From Campylobacter vicugnae (GTDB lineage Bacteria > Campylobacterota > Campylobacteria > Campylobacterales > Campylobacteraceae): 64,000 nt of DNA. Below, in pieces: positions 58,374-64,000 of the stretch; positions within the stretch are counted from its first letter, which is position 1; every line of letters starts with the position of its first letter. Both the position numbers and the translations under genes were made by a program. Below the pieces are notes generated by a model that was not told the origin of the DNA, did not search any database, and saw nothing but the letters and a program-made list of their open reading frames with translations. The stretch lies in contig NZ_CP018793.1 of assembly GCF_002139875.1 (NCBI RefSeq), positions 868,001 to 932,000 of the forward strand. Direction: 5' to 3'.

Positions 58374-60381
58374 ACTCTTCATCCCAGCTTTGTAATGACT
58401 CATTCATAGTATCTCTAGTAGCCTCCATCATCCCAGCAAGACTAAAGAAGTAGTATCCATGTTGTCTAACATACTCAAATATCTTTTTATCTTTATCGCT
58501 TTTTGTGCGTTCAGGACGCACCATTAACTCGCCAAATTCCATCTCTTGATGCACACAAAAATTATTTGCTACATGATAATATACTCTATCAAAGATCTCA
58601 TCGTTTTTTAGATTATTTTTAAATCTATCAATTCTCTCTTTTAGCTCATAAAATTTAGGATAGTATGGCTCCTTGCCACGCTCAATCTCTTTATTAGCAT
58701 TCTCAACTGCCTTGCTAATCTTTTTAAATAACTCTTCGCAAAGCCTTTGTTTTTCTACACCATATCTAATCAAATCCTCTACTAGCTCTTTTTGTCTTTT
58801 TATCTGATCTTTTGCATCTTGTGGATTTATTGGCATAGGTTTTATAATCTCTTTTATACTATTTTCAGCTAAAATTTCATCTACAAGTTCACTAAAAGGC
58901 TTTTCTATCGTTCCATGAATTCTAGCCCCACCCTCAGTAGCATTATAGACTTTAAATTTATAATCATAATGAGCTGGCTCCATCATAGATTCAAAATATC
59001 CACGGAAGAAATTCCATACATCAGTAGTTTTTACTTCACCCTCTCCACCGTAAGCTATGGCAGTTTGCGGCCTTTGTCTAGCATTTGGATTGATAGTTAT
59101 AGTTCCATCTTCTTTTATATAATTTTCAAATATATTTCCCTTAGCGTGGCTTGAACCATCTTTGGCAAAGGCAAGGTCTTGTCCGATAAATATAATTCTT
59201 TCACATTTAAGCCTAAGCGCCATATCAAGAGCAAAATGTGCTGAGCTAGGACCTTTACACATAAATGGAATATCATCTTTTAAGATAAATTCAAATCTAA
59301 TTGGCCTATGTGCATAGCATCTATTTCTATCTTTTAAATTTAAAGCTGTCTTAGGATGAGTAAGAGATGCGGCCATAAATATTATCCCATCATCAAATTG
59401 GCTTGGCTCACTTTGAAAAAACTCGCTAGTCTTTTCAACTCTCTCCATTGTAGCGACAAAATCAGGCTTAATACCATTTATCTTAAGTACATGATATGAG
59501 GCATCAGGTATTAAGATTAACGCATGTGGAGCGACCTTTCTTAAAAGCTCAATCTGTTTATTTAAGCTAGGGCCTGTAGAAGCTATGATTGCGGTTTTAT
59601 TTTTACCTATATTTAGATCTATTATATCTTTTAATTGGTAGCCGTTATAAATATGAGGCATATTAGCTACTACATGCTTTATACCAAGAAGATTATCATG
59701 TGCATCATTACCCATATTTAGCACCATTTTAGATGAGGATTCTATGATTTTATTATTTATCTTTTGAGCTATCTGGCCATAATTTTTTGCATAATAATCG
59801 CTATATATATGAAAATTATAATTTCTAATATTTGATGCAACTGCATCATAATGACAAATTAACTCAATATGTCCATCTCTATAATAATCAGGATGAACTA
59901 CTATAAATCTCTCATGAAATATATCAGCACCAAAATCACAAAGATTAAATGTAATAAATATAATCTCAATCTCTGGTTCAAATACAATAATCTTCTCATG
60001 AGTTTGATTTTGTAATAGCTTAGTATAGAAATTTCCATTACCAAGCCCAAAGAAAAATAAAGAAGGATACAAAGCATACTCATCGCTAAATTTCTCTATC
60101 ATAGCTTGAGTATGCTCAGCTGGAGCATTGGTATATATTGGCTCATTAAGCTCTGTATTTATGATATTTATATCTAAATTTGTCTTTCCAGCAAATACAT
60201 CAAATTTAGTATTGCTTTTTAAATCATAAACTGCCTTTGCTAATCTAAAATTTATAGCACTAAGTGCTACAATATTTTTCATAAAATTTGATGGAGTGCC
60301 CTCAGCTTTAAATCTAGCCTCTAACTCACGCTGAAACTCTTCAAATGCCTGTGCTTCAAGATCTTTATCATAATTTTGCAT
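58363..60381 (-). CDS. Maf-family motility accessory factor (flagellin glycosylation)
   Basis: A 672-residue protein of the DUF115/MAF_flag10 family. ATG 60381 (MQNYDKDLE) is chosen for its AGGAG site six bases upstream; the frame is open to an earlier ATG at 60435. The signature ASTGPSLNKQIELL is near residue 270, with GLGNGNFYTKLL and a long C-terminal helical part. Campylobacter Maf/PseE proteins transfer pseudaminic or legionaminic acid to flagellin, which fits the flagellin gene in this window. Confidence 0.87.
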   Translation of the reverse strand: MQNYDKDLEAQAFEEFQRELEARFKAEGTPSNFMKNIVALSAINFRLAKAVYDLKSNTKFDVFAGKTNLDINIINTELNEPIYTNAPAEHTQAMIEKFSDEYALYPSLFFFGLGNGNFYTKLLQNQTHEKIIVFEPEIEIIFITFNLCDFGADIFHERFIVVHPDYYRDGHIELICHYDAVASNIRNYNFHIYSDYYAKNYGQIAQKINNKIIESSSKMVLNMGNDAHDNLLGIKHVVANMPHIYNGYQLKDIIDLNIGKNKTAIIASTGPSLNKQIELLRKVAPHALILIPDASYHVLKINGIKPDFVATMERVEKTSEFFQSEPSQFDDGIIFMAASLTHPKTALNLKDRNRCYAHRPIRFEFILKDDIPFMCKGPSSAHFALDMALRLKCERIIFIGQDLAFAKDGSSHAKGNIFENYIKEDGTITINPNARQRPQTAIAYGGEGEVKTTDVWNFFRGYFESMMEPAHYDYKFKVYNATEGGARIHGTIEKPFSELVDEILAENSIKEIIKPMPINPQDAKDQIKRQKELVEDLIRYGVEKQRLCEELFKKISKAVENANKEIERGKEPYYPKFYELKERIDRFKNNLKNDEIFDRVYYHVANNFCVHQEMEFGELMVRPERTKSDKDKKIFEYVRQHGYYFFSLAGMMEATRDTMNESLQSWDEEFKL

Positions 60382-60630
60382 ATATCTCCTTTTTGTACTT
60401 TTTAGCATTATACTAAATTTTATCTTAAGTATCATAAGGCTGCTATTTCAAAAAAGTTAAATTTAAAAAGTTATTCACTACTTTTTCACTATGTGAAAAT
60501 CTAATAAAAATACCTTAAAACCGCACTTTAAGCTCTATAAAGTTATAAATTTAATTTATCTTATTTTAAGCATATTTGTGAATTTGGATAAATATGTGAA
60601 TAAAACATAATAAATTCACATATTTATATC
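60382..60630. other. Intergenic region with dnaB terminator and TTCAC cluster
   Basis: About 250 nt. A perfect 12-bp inverted repeat AAATATGTGAAT/ATTCACATATTT (60590-60601, 60614-60625) sits just beyond the dnaB stop and may terminate it. The region contains at least four TTCAC-type DnaA-box-like motifs: TTATTCACT 60471-60479, TTTTTCACT 60482-60490, TTATTCACA on the minus strand 60595-60603 and AAATTCACA 60612-60620. A 7-bp hairpin TTTTCAC/GTGAAAA at 60483-60499 also lies here. Confidence 0.5.
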
Positions 60631-62028
60631 TTAACCTTCAAAAGTTGCTATCTCTACTGGGTGATTATGCGACTTCTCTACAAAGCGAGTATAAGCTGAT
60701 TGAAATACAAGCTCAATAGTCCCAGTAGGACCATTTCTATTTTTACCAATTATTATCTCAGCACTCTCTTCTATCTTATTTCTAGTAAATTGCGATTTAT
60801 ACTCTTTGCCATCTTGTTTAGCCTTTTGCTCTTTTTCTCTCTCTTCTTGTTCTAGATATACATCATTTCTATATACAAACAAAATGGTATCAGCATCTTG
60901 TTCAATTGCTCCAGACTCCCTTAAATCGCTAAGCATCGGGCGTTTATTGGCTCTTGATTCTAGACTTCTATTTAGCTGCGAAAGAGCGACAACTGGTAAA
61001 TTTAACTCTCTGGCTAAAAGCTTTAATCCACGTGAAATCTCTGCAATTTGCAAATGGCGATCACTATATGCTGATGAGTTAGTCATCAAACCGATATAAT
61101 CTATTACACATAGTTTAATCTCTGGATGGGAGCTTTTTAACTTTCTCATCTGTGTGCGTACTTGATGAATTGTAGCATTACCACTATCATAAACAAAGAG
61201 CTTCTTTTGACTCATTTGATCACATGCACTACTAAGCTTTTCTATCTCATCGTTATCCATATCTGATGTCATTAGATTTTGTAAATTTATCGATGTTTTA
61301 GCACTTAGCATTCTTAGCATTAGCTGAGTAGCTGGCATCTCTAAAGAGAAAAATACTACACCTAGATTTTGATCTAGTACTTTTTGGACTAAATTTAAAA
61401 CAAAGGCCGTCTTTCCCATACCTGGACGAGCTGCTATAATGATTAAATCACCATCTTTAAACCCTTTTGTTCTCTCATTAAGCCCACGAAATCCAGTATC
61501 AAGTCCAACTACTTCATGATCTTTGGCTAATTTATGCTTATTTAGCTCCTCTATTAAATCAGTTACAATCTCTTTAGCATTTTTAATCACGCCACTACCA
61601 AAACCATCTACTAAAGAGTATATCTGACTACTAATCTCATCTACCATATCACGGCCAGGCTTATTCTCATTTACCTTGCTTGGGATTTGATTTGCTACTT
61701 TTACAAGTGATCTTTTAATAGAAAATTCCTTAAGTTCTGTGGCGTACTTTTTAATATCTAAAATTGAATTTGTAGTAAGAACGCTATTAAAGACCTCTTC
61801 ATCAAATTTAGCTCCTAAATGTTTTTTGACAAAGGCTATATCTACTGGATCATCACTATTTAAACAGCTTTGCATAGCTAAAAATATATCTGCGTGACCT
61901 TTTAGATAAAAATCTTTAGCATCTATAATATCATATATCTCACCTAGATTATCTTGTTCAAATAATATAGCACTAAGTATCGAGCGCTCCATATCTAGAT
62001 CATATAAATTTGAGTTTATCTCATTCAT
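60631..62028 (-). CDS. dnaB: Replicative DNA helicase DnaB
   Basis: A 465-residue RecA-fold hexameric helicase. The N-terminal domain begins [16 protein letters not shown]; the C-terminal motor has Walker [28 protein letters not shown] and CVIDYIGLM, with the arginine-finger region [16 protein letters not shown]. It overlaps ispG by 8 nt. Confidence 0.95.
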   Translation of the reverse strand: MNEINSNLYDLDMERSILSAILFEQDNLGEIYDIIDAKDFYLKGHADIFLAMQSCLNSDDPVDIAFVKKHLGAKFDEEVFNSVLTTNSILDIKKYATELKEFSIKRSLVKVANQIPSKVNENKPGRDMVDEISSQIYSLVDGFGSGVIKNAKEIVTDLIEELNKHKLAKDHEVVGLDTGFRGLNERTKGFKDGDLIIIAARPGMGKTAFVLNLVQKVLDQNLGVVFFSLEMPATQLMLRMLSAKTSINLQNLMTSDMDNDEIEKLSSACDQMSQKKLFVYDSGNATIHQVRTQMRKLKSSHPEIKLCVIDYIGLMTNSSAYSDRHLQIAEISRGLKLLARELNLPVVALSQLNRSLESRANKRPMLSDLRESGAIEQDADTILFVYRNDVYLEQEEREKEQKAKQDGKEYKSQFTRNKIEESAEIIIGKNRNGPTGTIELVFQSAYTRFVEKSHNHPVEIATFEG

Positions 62029-63082
62029 TTCTAGCCTTTAGCTCATCATCTATCTCTTGTAAAAATCTATCTACTAGCTCAGACTCAGGCAATCTAGCTA
62101 CCACTTCTCCATGACGCATTATAAGACCATTTCCCTTACCAAATGCAATTGCCACATCTGCACCCTTTGCCTCTCCAATTGCATTTACTATACAACCCAT
62201 TACGCTTATATTTAATGGGGCTGTGATGTGAGCTGTCTTTTCTTCTACTATTTTTATAGCACTTACTAGATCACTTTGAAGTCTTCCACAAGTTGGACAT
62301 GATATAATATTTAACCCGCTTCTTTGCACTCCACTATCTTGTAAAATTGCCTTAGCGACTCTAATTTCTTCTTCAAGCTCACCAGTGATACTAACTCTCA
62401 TCGTATCGCCGATACCTTCCATAAGCAAACCACCAAGAGCAATAGCTGATTTAATAGTAGCGTGAAATACAGTTCCAGCTTCTGTAACTCCTAAATGAAA
62501 TGGATAATCCACCATTGGACGCAACGCTCTATATGCTGCCATTGTATTTACTGTATCGCTACTTTTTAAACTTACTGCAATATCTAAAAAATCAAAATCC
62601 TCTAAAAGCTTTATATTATATAAAGCACTTTGCACCATTGCTTCAACACTTCTGCCATATTTTTGTTCAAACTGCTCTTCTAAGCTTCCACTATTTACAC
62701 CTATTCTTATTGGTAGATTACGCTCTTTACAAGCATTTACAACTTTTCTTATCTTTTCTTTGCCGCCGATATTTCCTGGATTTATCCTTATAGCATCAAC
62801 AAATTCAGATACTGCTAAAGCATAAAGATGATTAAAATGGATATCAGCTACAATTGGCAATGGACTAGACTTTTTAATCTCTCTAAGCCCTTCAATATCC
62901 TCTTTATTAAACACAGCACAACGCACTATATCGCACCCAGCAAAGTATAATCTATTAATCTGTTCTAAAGTACCAGCTACATCTCTAGTTTTGCTAAATG
63001 TCATTGACTGCACACTTATTGGCGCATCACCACCTATTTTTACACTACCTACTTGAATTTGTCTTGTTTTATATCTTTGCAT
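62021..63082 (-). CDS. ispG: 4-hydroxy-3-methylbut-2-enyl diphosphate synthase
   Basis: A 353-residue (E)-4-hydroxy-3-methylbut-2-enyl diphosphate synthase (GcpE) of the MEP isoprenoid pathway. ATG 63082 ([12 protein letters not shown]) is preferred over ATG 63112, which has no ribosome site; AAAGTGA precedes the chosen start. The [4Fe-4S] Cys residues lie in ISCPTCGR and [11 protein letters not shown], and [12 protein letters not shown] is the N-terminal family motif. The next plus-strand gene starts 178 nt away. Confidence 0.94.
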   Translation of the reverse strand: MQRYKTRQIQVGSVKIGGDAPISVQSMTFSKTRDVAGTLEQINRLYFAGCDIVRCAVFNKEDIEGLREIKKSSPLPIVADIHFNHLYALAVSEFVDAIRINPGNIGGKEKIRKVVNACKERNLPIRIGVNSGSLEEQFEQKYGRSVEAMVQSALYNIKLLEDFDFLDIAVSLKSSDTVNTMAAYRALRPMVDYPFHLGVTEAGTVFHATIKSAIALGGLLMEGIGDTMRVSITGELEEEIRVAKAILQDSGVQRSGLNIISCPTCGRLQSDLVSAIKIVEEKTAHITAPLNISVMGCIVNAIGEAKGADVAIAFGKGNGLIMRHGEVVARLPESELVDRFLQEIDDELKARNE

Positions 63083-63260
63083 TAGAGTCACTTTAATAAT
63101 TTTTAAATTCATAAGTTTAGCTAAATTTTAATAAAAATATCGTAAAAGTAGATAAATTAATGTTATTATTAAATATTAATTTAGAAAAATAAATTTAAAT
63201 CCATATAAGCTTTTTTAGATAAAATTTTACCTTTGGATAAAAATAAAAAAGGTAAAATTA

Positions 63261-64000
63261 GTGATAAAAATTATAACTCAAATTCTTAGCTTTACTTTTA
63301 TATATATGGCGATATTTGCCATTATGAGATTTATGATGCTATCTAGCCTACCAGATACAAATAGCAATGGCTGGGGCGAGGTATTTTTATATGGGCTTGG
63401 GCATGATATGAGAACATTTAGTACCATATTTTTACCTATTTTTCTATGTGGGTTTCTTAGCTATTTAAATGGATTTATTAGATTAAATTTATCTAAAGCC
63501 TATCAAATTTTCTCTACAATTTATATGTCCATTATATCATTTATTGTGGCTATTTTTGCATTTATTGGCTACTACTATTATCAAATTTATCAAAATAAAA
63601 TTGATATGTTTATCTTTGGATTTAAAGATGATGATACCGCTGCTTTAATATCAATCATATATAATGATTATCCAGCAATTTTAATACTATTATACGCTTT
63701 GGCTTTTGCTATTTTATGTGGATATTTAAATAATAAAATTTTAAAAATTAAATTTAAAAAATCCAACCAACCACTTTGGATTTTAATTGTTTGTAATATT
63801 GTATTAATTTATGCATATGCTGTGGCACTTCGGGCTCATCCAGTATATAATGCGCTTCGTGCCTCTACATATCAATTTAGCTCATTTAAACCATTTAATG
63901 AGATATCTACTAATCCCATTATGGCTCTTTCATGGGCTAGTAAAGAGTATAAAAATCAAGCCAACTTCCCATATGTGGATATAAATAGAGGTAAAGAGCT
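63261..64000 (+). CDS. LtaS-like sulfatase-superfamily phosphotransferase, N-terminal part (3' truncated)
   Basis: The frame is open from GTG 63261 to the window end (246 codons) and is not closed here. AAAAAGG lies eight bases upstream of the GTG. The N-terminal region has five predicted helices, in the pattern of lipoteichoic-acid-synthase-type or phosphoglycerol/phosphoethanolamine transferases. Segments MRTFSTIFLPIFLCGF and IYQNKIDMFIFGFKDDDTAAL resemble the LTA-synthase-like N-terminus. The extracytoplasmic sulfatase domain must lie to the right, so substrate and active-site residues cannot be judged. Confidence 0.72.
   Translation, partial: MIKIITQILSFTFIYMAIFAIMRFMMLSSLPDTNSNGWGEVFLYGLGHDMRTFSTIFLPIFLCGFLSYLNGFIRLNLSKAYQIFSTIYMSIISFIVAIFAFIGYYYYQIYQNKIDMFIFGFKDDDTAALISIIYNDYPAILILLYALAFAILCGYLNNKILKIKFKKSNQPLWILIVCNIVLIYAYAVALRAHPVYNALRASTYQFSSFKPFNEISTNPIMALSWASKEYKNQANFPYVDINRGKE

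Overview
The window is chromosomal DNA from a Campylobacter species. The base composition is very AT-rich, and the coding density is high with many 1-11 nt overlaps. The gene blocks are ones known from Campylobacter jejuni: htrA-cprRS, macAB-tolC, glmU-coaBC-uppS-prepilin peptidase-truA, nap, rpiB-apt-dedA-pepA-ychF, hemL-MFS-flhX, rny-ftsY-radA, and nth-peb4-fba-motA/ompA-like. The 16S rRNA gene reads like the fetus/hyointestinalis/lanienae group. That species-level placement is from memory and was not computed.

Layout: 1-2.3 kb holds the 3' end of htrA and the cprRS two-component system. 2.3-7.9 kb (minus) is a macA-macB-tolC-like efflux operon with comEC abutting its 3' end. 8.1-14.4 kb (plus) is one tightly packed run for envelope precursors, coenzyme A, type IV pilin-like processing, LPS transport and tRNA pseudouridylation. 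14.4-21.0 kb (minus) is a complete periplasmic nitrate reductase operon napAGHBFLD. 21.4-27.7 kb (minus) is housekeeping (ychF, pepA, dedA, apt, rpiB, lepB, folD). 27.8-33.6 kb (plus) runs from a monohaem cytochrome through hemL and membrane proteins to a FliK-like and an FlhB-C-terminal-like flagellar protein. Then come zupT and one flagellin gene with a rich 5' regulatory region.

36.4-37.7 kb is a gene-poor strip holding a G12 tract, a small GC-richer patch with a palindrome, and three sets of AT-rich tandem repeats. 37.7-43.2 kb is a full ribosomal RNA operon on the minus strand (16S, tRNA-Ala, 23S, 5S) whose spacer carries no tRNA-Ile. 43.4-47.9 kb (minus) has envelope proteins, RNase Y and 5-formyl-THF cyclo-ligase. 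47.9-50.8 kb (plus) has a TlpA-like thioredoxin, ftsY, radA and tRNA-Leu. 50.8-63.1 kb (minus, except nth) has luxS, flavodoxin with a Cys-rich partner behind three Fur/PerR-like boxes, a PLP enzyme, a MotA/MotB-like membrane pair, fba, peb4, a Maf-family flagellin glycosylation protein, dnaB and ispG. The window closes inside an LtaS-like phosphotransferase.

I found no prophage, insertion sequence, CRISPR array or recognisable defence island. The most interesting items are four. The MotA/MotB-like pair has glycine where MotB has its proton-carrying aspartate. The flagellin leader combines a G12 tract, a sigma-28-like promoter and a GGA-loop hairpin that looks like a CsrA site. Three Fur/PerR-like palindromes precede the flavodoxin operon. 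A cluster of TTCAC (DnaA-box-like) motifs lies next to dnaB.
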